From an uncultured Solirubrobacterales bacterium (lineage in GTDB: Bacteria > Actinomycetota > Thermoleophilia > Solirubrobacterales > 70-9), in contig CAJAIJ010000053.1 of assembly GCA_903939845.1 (NCBI GenBank), positions 37,889 through 101,888 on the forward strand: DNA of 64,000 nt, in the 5' to 3' direction. The position numbers were made by a program, and so were the translations under genes. This document shows, piece after piece, positions 57,448-64,000 of this stretch. Every line of letters begins with the position of its first letter. The first letter of the stretch is position 1. The notes under the pieces were generated by a model. The model did no database searches and was not told the DNA's origin. It was given only the letters and a program-made list of their open reading frames with translations.

Positions 57448-57500
57448 GAAGCGAGACTAATGCCTGAAAGCCGTGACCGGGCCTGACGGGTGCATTGGTC

Positions 57501-59177
57501 CTACCTGCCCGAGGAGACAAGCTCACGGGCATGACGGGTGGCGGCCTCGTCATCCTCGCCGGCGCCCATCATCCGAGCGACCTCGAGGATGACCTGCTCA
57601 TCCTCGAGGTGAGTAACGGTGGCCGTCGCAACGCCCGACTCGGAATCCTTGGCGACCGCAAAATGCCGATCGGCGCGTGATGCGACCTGAGGGAGGTGAG
57701 TTATCGCAATCACCTGTCCGTCGCGCGATGCATCCCTCAGCCTGTCGGCGACTACGAGTGCGGTCTTGCCGCCGATTCCGGCATCGATCTCGTCGAAGAC
57801 GATCGTCCGCCCTCCCTGCCGCCCACCGACCCCGGCCAGGGCGAGCATCACGCGGGACAGTTCACCCCCGGATGCCGTCTCCCGCAGGGGACGGGGCGCA
57901 ATGCCGGCGTTTGGAGAGAACATGAACTCGACCGATTCCGCTCCGAACGGCCCTGGGCCCTCGGCAAGGGGGACGAGCTCGACCTCGAGGGCGGCGCCCT
58001 TCATCGCGAGCTCCTCGAGGTCCCCCGAGATTCCCGACGCGAGCGAACGTGCAGCCGCCTCCCGTGCGGCAGTCAACTTTCGGGCGGTCGTCTCCAGCTT
58101 CTCCCTCGTCGACCTGACCCTCTCGGCCAGCTCCCTCTCGCGCTCCGCTCCGCCCTCGAGATCAGCGATCCGAACTCGGCAGGCATCAGCATGCGCGAGC
58201 ACTGCTTCGACCGATCCCCCGTGCTTGAGCTCGAGTCGGGCGATCAGGTCCAGTCTCTCTTCGACTTCACGCAGGCGATCGGGGTCGGCTTCGAGACCCT
58301 GCAGATAGGCAGAGAGCTCGACCGCGATATCCCCGAGCTCGACCGATGCCGACTCCATCCGTTCGGCGAGTCGATCGAGATCGCCGTCTTTGCCGGTCTC
58401 GGCGCCGAGCAGCCCGGCAGCCCGGGCCGCCGCATCGGCAATCCCTTCTGATCCCCCGGTGCCCCGAGTCAGGTCGGCAGCCGAGTCGGCGGCGGTCCGG
58501 AGGGCCTCGACGTGGCGCAGACGGGCGCGCTCGACATCGAGAGCCTGCTTCTCGGCCGAGTCCAGACCCGCGGCATCGATTTCATCGAGTTCGAACCTGA
58601 GGAGATCGAGATCCCGAACCCCACCTGCATCGGTAACGGAGGCGAGTTCGGCCTCAGCCTCACGAAGCTCGGCCCACACTGCGCGGTGGTCGTCGAAGAC
58701 CGTCTCGAGGGCGCGACCCCCGGCAGAATCCAGGACCGCCATCTGGGTAGAAGCGATGGTCAGTTGGCGGTGCTCATGCTGCCCGTAGAACGAGATCAGC
58801 TTCTCGGCCAGCAGCCGGAGCTCACCTGCCGTGGCCGATCGCCCTCCGATGAAGGCGCTCGTCCTTCCCCCGGACGAGACCCTCCGCCCGAGCACGAGCT
58901 CTTCGGCCTCCTCGGGGAGCCGCTCCCTGATCTCGGCCAACTCATCCGCCTCCCTCCAGTCGGGCGGGAGATCAAAGACTCCCTCGACCCATGCCTCGGA
59001 TGCGCCTGGCCGGACTATTCCCTTCCTTGCCTTGCCGCCACCCAGAAGATCCAGGGAGTGGGCCAGCACCGTCTTGCCTGCCCCCGTCTCGCCCGTGAGG
59101 ACCGTGAAGCCGTCCTCGAAGCGGAGTTCGGCCCTTTCGATCACCAGGAGGTTCTCTATCCGAAGCTCTCTGAGCAC
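57501..59177 (-). CDS. recN: DNA repair protein RecN
   Basis: SMC-like ATPase acting on double-strand breaks. Walker A TGETGAGKTVLAHS, long internal coiled coil (about residues 150-350), signature SGGELSRVMLAL, Walker B TIVFDEIDAGIGG, D-loop and switch THLPQVA. Length 558 aa is typical. It lies 82 bp after nadK. No clear LexA operator is visible in that gap. Confidence 0.96.
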   Translation of the reverse strand: MLRELRIENLLVIERAELRFEDGFTVLTGETGAGKTVLAHSLDLLGGGKARKGIVRPGASEAWVEGVFDLPPDWREADELAEIRERLPEEAEELVLGRRVSSGGRTSAFIGGRSATAGELRLLAEKLISFYGQHEHRQLTIASTQMAVLDSAGGRALETVFDDHRAVWAELREAEAELASVTDAGGVRDLDLLRFELDEIDAAGLDSAEKQALDVERARLRHVEALRTAADSAADLTRGTGGSEGIADAAARAAGLLGAETGKDGDLDRLAERMESASVELGDIAVELSAYLQGLEADPDRLREVEERLDLIARLELKHGGSVEAVLAHADACRVRIADLEGGAERERELAERVRSTREKLETTARKLTAAREAAARSLASGISGDLEELAMKGAALEVELVPLAEGPGPFGAESVEFMFSPNAGIAPRPLRETASGGELSRVMLALAGVGGRQGGRTIVFDEIDAGIGGKTALVVADRLRDASRDGQVIAITHLPQVASRADRHFAVAKDSESGVATATVTHLEDEQVILEVARMMGAGEDDEAATRHARELVSSGR

Positions 59178-59259
59178 GCACCCGGTTTAGCACCGGACCC
59201 GGACACTTCGCCCCTGCGGGCAACTCCATGCTGGGCCCCTACCAGGCCCTTGTTGGCCC

Positions 59260-60081
59260 TTATTGGGCCAGATGGCCGAACTTCTCGCGAATCCGTTGAT
59301 AGAAGTTCGCGCCCGGAAGCTGGGCGAGGCTTGCCATCGCCGAACGGAAGCGGACCTCGGCTCCCATTCCCGGCTCGAGGCCACCGACTTCGACCCCGTC
59401 GACGACTATTTCGACCCCGTCACGACTGCGGTGATTGACCACCTCGAGGACGTCGTCGGGCGCTACGACCAGAGCTCGGGCCGTGAGCGTGTGCGGCGCG
59501 ATGTACGAGACCGCGTAGCCGGCCACGCCCCAGGCGAGGATCGGGCCGTTGTTTGCGAGGTTGTAGCCGGTCGAACCGGTGGCGGTTGCGGCCACGAGGC
59601 CATCGCAACGGACCCTCCCCACTTCCTCATCGGCGATCCGGTAGCTCAGTTCGGCGACGCCGGAGTGGGGCCTTCGGCTGAAACCGACGTCATTGAGGCC
59701 GATCGCGCTGCCGCCGTCCCAGGAGACCTCCAGACCGGGAAGGTCGACCAGCTCGATCTCGCCCGCGAGAGCACGGTCCACCGCCTCCTCGACCTCCTCG
59801 GCCTCTGCCGCCGCGAGGAACCCCACTCGACCGAAGTTGATCCCGAACACCGGGAACTCGTGTCCGATGCCCAGCCTGAGCGCCCGGAGGATCGTTCCAT
59901 CGCCGCCGAGCACGATGCAAAGGGCAGGTTCGCGCCCGTCAAAGGAGTCGCTTTCCCCGTCGAAGACGGAGAGATCCCAGTTCCGCCGTTCAGCGACCCT
60001 GGTAACGGTCTCGGCCGCATCGTCGATGCCGGCGGCATGGCCGTGGGTCAGGAGCAGCGCGAGCGGTCTCGTCTCATTCAC
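59260..60081 (-). CDS. nadK: NAD kinase
   Basis: Phosphorylates NAD+ to NADP+. Signature GGDGTILRALRLG, then GRVGFLAAAE and ATATGSTGYNLANNGPI. Length 273 aa is normal. Its start overlaps the tlyA stop by 4 bp, which is the usual tlyA-nadK coupling. The end reads into a short GGCCC-rich stretch before recN. Confidence 0.96.
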   Translation of the reverse strand: MNETRPLALLLTHGHAAGIDDAAETVTRVAERRNWDLSVFDGESDSFDGREPALCIVLGGDGTILRALRLGIGHEFPVFGINFGRVGFLAAAEAEEVEEAVDRALAGEIELVDLPGLEVSWDGGSAIGLNDVGFSRRPHSGVAELSYRIADEEVGRVRCDGLVAATATGSTGYNLANNGPILAWGVAGYAVSYIAPHTLTARALVVAPDDVLEVVNHRSRDGVEIVVDGVEVGGLEPGMGAEVRFRSAMASLAQLPGANFYQRIREKFGHLAQ

Positions 60082-60869
60082 AGCTCGACACCTTGGCAGA
60101 GGGTCCGTCCATCTTCCACTCCGACACCGGATTTGCCGAGTCTCAGGAACGTCTCGAGATTGCCCTTGGGCCCCGGAAGCCCGGTGGGCTGGACTCCGAG
60201 CAGCGACAAGCCGAGGGCTCGGCCGTGGTCCGCCACCATCTCGACGGCCTCGCGACGGTCGTCCGGGTTCCTGACTACTCCACCGCGACCGACCCTCTTG
60301 CGTCCGAGCTCGAACTGTGGCTTGACCATGGCCAGTATTTCCCCGCCGGGTGAGACACAGTCGGCAACGGGGCCGAGGACCTTCGTCAAGGAGATGAAGG
60401 AAACGTCGATCACTGCGAGATCCGGAGAAAAGGAGAGATCTGTTGGTTCCAGATTCCTGGCGTTCAGTCGTTCGATGACCGTCACCCGGGGTTCGTTCCG
60501 CAGGCCGAAGTCGATCTGACCATAGGCGACATCGAGAGCGATCACCTCGGTCGCCCCACGTTTCAGGAGGCAGTCCGTGAACCCGCCGGTCGAAGCCCCG
60601 ACGTCCAGACAGCGAAGCCCGGACACGTCGATTTCGAGGCCATCGAGGGCATTCCTCAACTTCACGCCGCCCCGGGACACGAAGTCGGGCTCGCCCCGGA
60701 TCTCGAGAACCTCGTCGAGGGCGACGTCCTGACTCGGCCGGAGCGCCATGGGGCCATCACTTCCTATCTGGACCTTCCCGGCTCGAACGGCCCGGGCTGC
60801 CGCAGTCCTCGACGGGAAAAGTCCGCGATCGGCGAGAACGCGATCGATCCTCATTCTTTCGGCAGCCAT
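60078..60869 (-). CDS. tlyA: TlyA family rRNA 2'-O-methyltransferase
   Basis: Expected to methylate cytidines of 16S and 23S rRNA; its absence causes capreomycin resistance in mycobacteria. N-terminal S4 domain (RIDRVLADRGLFPSRTAAARAVRAGKV); C-terminal FtsJ-like fold with SAM motif DVGASTGGFTDCLLKRGA. I use the ATG giving MAAERMRIDR (263 aa); a further ATG five codons on is possible. Confidence 0.94.
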   Translation of the reverse strand: MAAERMRIDRVLADRGLFPSRTAAARAVRAGKVQIGSDGPMALRPSQDVALDEVLEIRGEPDFVSRGGVKLRNALDGLEIDVSGLRCLDVGASTGGFTDCLLKRGATEVIALDVAYGQIDFGLRNEPRVTVIERLNARNLEPTDLSFSPDLAVIDVSFISLTKVLGPVADCVSPGGEILAMVKPQFELGRKRVGRGGVVRNPDDRREAVEMVADHGRALGLSLLGVQPTGLPGPKGNLETFLRLGKSGVGVEDGRTLCQGVEL

Positions 60870-60962
60870 GAAGGGCAACGCTACCGACCGTCCGGCACAG
60901 TCAGAAGATCCCGCAGATTACGCAAAGGCGGAACCGGGAAAAACCCTTCATTTGCGGGTAAA

Positions 60963-60978
60963 TGTGAGGCGACTCACA
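60963..60978. promoter_or_regulatory. Inverted repeat, candidate operator
   Basis: TGTGAG-GCGA-CTCACA is a perfect 6-bp inverted repeat with a 4-nt spacer in the 149-bp divergent gap between tlyA and the small membrane protein gene. A second weaker hairpin GCCCG/CGGGC lies at 60983-60998. The position suits a transcription-factor site; no regulator is known. Confidence 0.35.
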
Positions 60979-61018
60979 CACAGCCCGGTCTGACGGGCCT
61001 ACTCTTTCCCTACCCCTC

Positions 61019-61375
61019 ATGCTCCTTCATAGGCCCCTCACCCTCCACACTCACAACGCGATCCTCATTGCGGCGAGCCCGCTACTGATGATCGTTCCGT
61101 TCGTGCTCTCTGCCGACCCCGGCGTCGGCTTCCTGACTTTCTTCATCGGGGCCTTCCTGCTGGGGGTAGCCCTCACCAGCACCTCTCCTCGCCGACCGGT
61201 TCCCCTTTCGGCGCACAGAGGACTCGAGCTGGCACTCGGGATCTCCCTCATCCTCGTCGGAATCTCCGGCGCCCTCATCGACGGCGCCTCTGCAGTAACG
61301 ATCTTCCTGGTTGGGTTCGGCGCCGCTCAGATAGCGCTGACCACGGCAACGCGGTACACCGCCCGCGGCGCATGA
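61019..61375 (+). CDS. Small four-helix membrane protein (SPW-like)
   Basis: A 118-aa protein with four membrane segments (NAILIAASPLLMIVPFVL, VGFLTFFIGAFLLGVALT, LELALGISLILVGISGALI, VTIFLVGFGAAQIALTT). The spacing resembles SPW-repeat proteins but the SPW tripeptide itself is not seen. It starts at ATG without a strong Shine-Dalgarno and is followed by a strong terminator. The only plus-strand gene between tlyA and dxs; function unknown. Confidence 0.65.
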   Translation: MLLHRPLTLHTHNAILIAASPLLMIVPFVLSADPGVGFLTFFIGAFLLGVALTSTSPRRPVPLSAHRGLELALGISLILVGISGALIDGASAVTIFLVGFGAAQIALTTATRYTARGA

Positions 61376-61445
61376 CGGACCTGCCTACCTCCCATCGATC
61401 AAAATCACATATGAGATGAAAATCTCTCTCCTCCCTAAGTAACAC

Positions 61446-61478
61446 CGAAAGCCCCGCCCCAGGCGGGGCTTTCGTTTT
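61446..61478 (+). terminator. Rho-independent terminator
   Basis: GAAAGCCCCGCC-CCA-GGCGGGGCTTTC forms a perfect 12-bp stem with a 3-nt loop followed by GTTTT on the plus strand. It lies 71 bp after the small membrane protein gene and 76 bp from the convergent dxs stop. The minus-strand orientation has a poorer T-run. Confidence 0.88.
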
Positions 61479-61553
61479 CCCCCAGGCCTCGGCGAGACCG
61501 CGACGGACGCGGCCTCGATGCGAAGTGCGGCAACCGGGAGCCGCTCTGAGGGG

Positions 61554-63575
61554 TCAGGAAGCCGGAGTGAGGCTCTCGCCCAGCGCGGTGGCGACCCTGG
61601 TCGCAACGGCCTGGCCGGTGAAGCCGACTTCTTCGTGGAGCAAAGCCGGGCTGCCGTGGGTCACGAACCGATCGGGAAGGCCTATGCGCACCACTCGTGC
61701 CCGCTCGCCGGGCGTGGTGAAGCTGTCCTCCAGATGCTCCAGGACGGCCGAGCCGAACCCGCCGGTGAGGACGCCCTCTTCGATGGTGACGATGAGGTCA
61801 TGGGAGAGGGCGAGTCGCTCGACCAGCTCGGAATCGAGCGGCTTGACGAACCTTGCATCGGCAACTGTCGGGTTGAGACCTGACTCGCCGAGAATCTCGG
61901 CCGCTTCGAGTGCCACCTGGACACCGGTCCCGTAACCGAGCAAGGCGACCCTCTCGCCGGTCTGGAGGGTCTCCCCGGATCCGATCGGCAGCGCCTCGGC
62001 CGAGTCCGGAATCTCGACTCCGACTGCCGCGCCGCGCGGGTAACGCAGGGCCGCAGGCCCGTCGAAGGCAATCGCGGTTCGAAGCATTCTCACCAGCATC
62101 GCCTCGTCCCTCGGCGCCATCGCAACGACGTTCGGAAGTGGCCTGAAGTAGGCGATATCGAAGGCTCCGTGGTGAGTAGGACCGTCATCACCGACCAGCC
62201 CGGCCCGATCCATTGCGAAAGTGACATCGAGGTTCTGGAGACACACGTCATGGACGATCTGGTCATAGGAGCGCTGCAGGAAGGTGGAATAGATCGCACA
62301 GACAGGCTTGCCGCCCTGCAGTGCGATCCCGGAAGCCATGAGGACTGCGTTCTGCTCGGCGATCCCTACGTCGAAATAGCTGTCAGGGAGCTCGTCCGCG
62401 AGCTTCTGCAGGCCCGTCCCCCCCGCCATCGCGGCGGTGATTCCGACCACCCGTTCGTCATCCCTGGCCTCCCGAACCATGGCATCGGCAAACACCTGGG
62501 TGTACTGAGGCGGGGCCGATGCCGGGTCCGGCTTCTCGAGGATTTCTGGTGCTATCGACTCGGGGGCATCGGACTCGCGAACCGGGATCAGGTCCGTCTT
62601 CACTGCCGGCTCGCCCCCGACGATCGATCCGGGCTTCGCGGCATGCCACTTCTCCATCCCGGCCAGACCATTCTCTTCGGCCGGACCAAAACCGCGGCCC
62701 TTGACGGTCTGGGCATGAACGACCACGGGGCGATCGGCCAAGAGTGCCTCGGTCAAGGCCTGCCTGAGTGCGGCGACGTCATGTCCATCTATGGGGCCCA
62801 TGTAGGCGAGGTCCAGCTCCTCGAAAAGCAGCCCCGGAGCCCAGTAGGCCTTGACCGCGGACTTGAGCTCCGGTCCGAGTCGCTCGATTCGCCGACCCAG
62901 GCCCAGAGGCAAACGGGTCAACCTGTCCTCGAAGTCTTCTCTTCGGTGGAACAGGCCGGGCTTCAGCCTGGTCCGCTGGAAGTAGGAGGCAAGGGCTCCG
63001 ACATTGGGAGAGATCGACATCCCGTTGTCATTGAGAAGGATGACCATCGGGGTCTGGAGTCCCCCGGCGGCATGCATGGCCTCGTAGGCGACGCCCCCGG
63101 TGAGTGCTCCGTCGCCGATCACCGCGACGACCCGTCCGTCGTCCCCGATCCCGTGGCGCATCGCCTCCTTCAGGCCCAGCCCGTAGGAGATCGAAGTCGA
63201 GGCATGGCCCGCACCCATGATGTCGTGGGGAGACTCCGGAATCGAGCAGAAGGGCGCCAGACCCTCGTACTGCCTGATCGTCGGTAGTTCGTCACGCCGC
63301 CCGGTCAGGATCTTGTGGGGATAGGCCTGATGGCCGACATCCCAGAGGATCTTGTCCCGGGGTGAATCGAGAAGGCTGTGCAGGGCGACGGCGATCTCAC
63401 AGGTCCCGAGGTTCGCACCGAAATGGCCGCCGATATCTCCGATCACGTCGATGATGTACGAACGCACCTCGGCCGCGAGCTCCTGCAACTGATCTTCGGA
63501 GAGACCGTGCAGGTCAGCAGGCCCTTCGACACTTGCGAGGAGGGGTCCGACGGACGGGTTTTCGGGGGAGGTCAT
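61554..63575 (-). CDS. dxs: 1-deoxy-D-xylulose-5-phosphate synthase
   Basis: TPP enzyme condensing pyruvate and glyceraldehyde-3-phosphate, first step of the MEP isoprenoid route. TPP motif GDGALTGGVAYEAMHAAGGL; LGTCEIAVALH and VWDVGHQAYPHKILTGRR opening; transketolase-type pyrimidine domain (VGIAEQNAV); C-terminal VTIEEGVLTGGFG. Length 673 aa. Start overlaps the polyprenyl synthase stop by 4 bp. Confidence 0.96.
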   Translation of the reverse strand: MTSPENPSVGPLLASVEGPADLHGLSEDQLQELAAEVRSYIIDVIGDIGGHFGANLGTCEIAVALHSLLDSPRDKILWDVGHQAYPHKILTGRRDELPTIRQYEGLAPFCSIPESPHDIMGAGHASTSISYGLGLKEAMRHGIGDDGRVVAVIGDGALTGGVAYEAMHAAGGLQTPMVILLNDNGMSISPNVGALASYFQRTRLKPGLFHRREDFEDRLTRLPLGLGRRIERLGPELKSAVKAYWAPGLLFEELDLAYMGPIDGHDVAALRQALTEALLADRPVVVHAQTVKGRGFGPAEENGLAGMEKWHAAKPGSIVGGEPAVKTDLIPVRESDAPESIAPEILEKPDPASAPPQYTQVFADAMVREARDDERVVGITAAMAGGTGLQKLADELPDSYFDVGIAEQNAVLMASGIALQGGKPVCAIYSTFLQRSYDQIVHDVCLQNLDVTFAMDRAGLVGDDGPTHHGAFDIAYFRPLPNVVAMAPRDEAMLVRMLRTAIAFDGPAALRYPRGAAVGVEIPDSAEALPIGSGETLQTGERVALLGYGTGVQVALEAAEILGESGLNPTVADARFVKPLDSELVERLALSHDLIVTIEEGVLTGGFGSAVLEHLEDSFTTPGERARVVRIGLPDRFVTHGSPALLHEEVGFTGQAVATRVATALGESLTPAS

Positions 63576-64000
63576 CTGTCTCTGTCGTGGATGTAGTCGG
63601 CTACGGCCTTGAGGGATTCGGTCTCACCGTCGACCTTCGACAGTGATTCCAGTGCCTTGCCATGTGATTCTGCGGCGAGTCTTCGGGCCTGATCGAGCCC
63701 GTGGAGGGTTACATAGGTGATTTTACCGTGCCTCTCGTCGCTGCCCTGTGGCTTGCCGGTTTCCTCGGCAGCTCCGGTGACATCGAGGATGTCATCGACG
63801 ATCTGAAACAGGATGCCGAGCTCCCCCGCGAACTCCCGGTAACCGGCCCTATCGTCCTCAGGGGTGCCGGAGACGGCAAGGGCCATCTCGACGGAGGCCC
63901 CGATCAAGGCCCCCGTCTTGAGTTCGTGGAGTCGAACGAGGCCCTCGGGACCGAGGGAACTCGCGGTCACGTCCACGAACTGGCCACCGACCATCCCCTC
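63572..64000 (-). CDS. Polyprenyl diphosphate synthase, 5' end beyond window
   Basis: C-terminal half of a trans-isoprenyl diphosphate synthase (FPP/GGPP type). The second aspartate-rich motif FQIVDDILDVTG is seen with KTGALIGASVEMA and GK(PQGSD)ERHGKITYVTLHG. The frame continues through position 64000 without a start, so the first Asp motif and length class are outside. Coupled to dxs by a 4-bp overlap. Confidence 0.93.
   Translation of the reverse strand, partial: EGMVGGQFVDVTASSLGPEGLVRLHELKTGALIGASVEMALAVSGTPEDDRAGYREFAGELGILFQIVDDILDVTGAAEETGKPQGSDERHGKITYVTLHGLDQARRLAAESHGKALESLSKVDGETESLKAVADYIHDRDR

Noticed and set aside
59231-59270. Short GGCCC-containing units about 10 bp apart after nadK
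   Set aside because: Only three or four imperfect copies in GC-rich DNA; no T-run for a terminator and no sign of function.

Overview
The window is one continuous, gene-dense piece of a high-GC bacterial chromosome. It looks like Actinomycetota, and I infer a deep-branching class such as Thermoleophilia rather than a mycolate genus. The markers are an actinobacterial mihF-gmk pair, a PyrR site at the pyrR ribosome binding site, a tlyA-nadK-recN-steA-steB-pyrG-xerD block ordered as in mycobacteria, a single-chain SecDF, and a SAM-I riboswitch over a threonine-synthase-like/sulfur-carrier pair. I see no insertion sequence, prophage, integron, CRISPR array or toxin-antitoxin pair. Antisense ORFs in the track are GC-driven shadows.

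Region 1 (1-9.9 kb, minus strand): a pyrimidine operon pyrR-pyrB-pyrC-carA-carB-pyrK-pyrD with start/stop overlaps at every junction, then mihF and gmk (cut by the left edge). pyrF is not at its usual place. Region 2 (9.9-16.8 kb): rnz, tRNA-Arg(CCG), a PlsC-type acyltransferase, a membrane protein, an SRAP (YedK/HMCES-like) protein, and a minus-strand operon led by a SAM-I riboswitch and terminator. That operon encodes a threonine-synthase-family enzyme with an adjacent GG-ended sulfur carrier (probably MetM/MetO, making homocysteine from O-phosphohomoserine), followed by two CDP-glucose pathway enzymes.

Region 3 (17-22.7 kb, plus): corA, a HIT protein, phosphomannomutase, an MBL-fold hydrolase, a lipid kinase, a zinc-finger unknown and an MTH1187-type protein. 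Region 4 (22.7-37 kb, mainly minus): rel, recJ, a small membrane protein, secDF, a zinc-ribbon/PAS protein, ruvCAB, yebC and pdxST, interrupted by a plus-strand BASS transporter and a small membrane protein.

Region 5 (37-44.9 kb, mixed strands): an RpiR regulator, several small or membrane proteins, a DsbA-like protein, a tRNA with anticodon CAU, a stand-alone HPt protein, an SDR, a family 1 glycosyltransferase and tRNA-Asn. Region 6 (45-64 kb, minus): dnaG, dgt, recO, mutM, xerD, a DUF3866 protein, an M20 peptidase, pyrG, an inserted MraY/WecA-like transferase, steB, steA, recN, nadK, tlyA, then dxs and a polyprenyl synthase cut by the right edge.

The most interesting signals are the SAM-controlled MetM/MetO-like operon running into nucleotide-sugar genes, the PyrR hairpin that overlaps the pyrR Shine-Dalgarno, and three genes (rfbF-like, recJ, the MraY-like transferase) whose family-typical N-termini extend upstream of any ATG, GTG or TTG.
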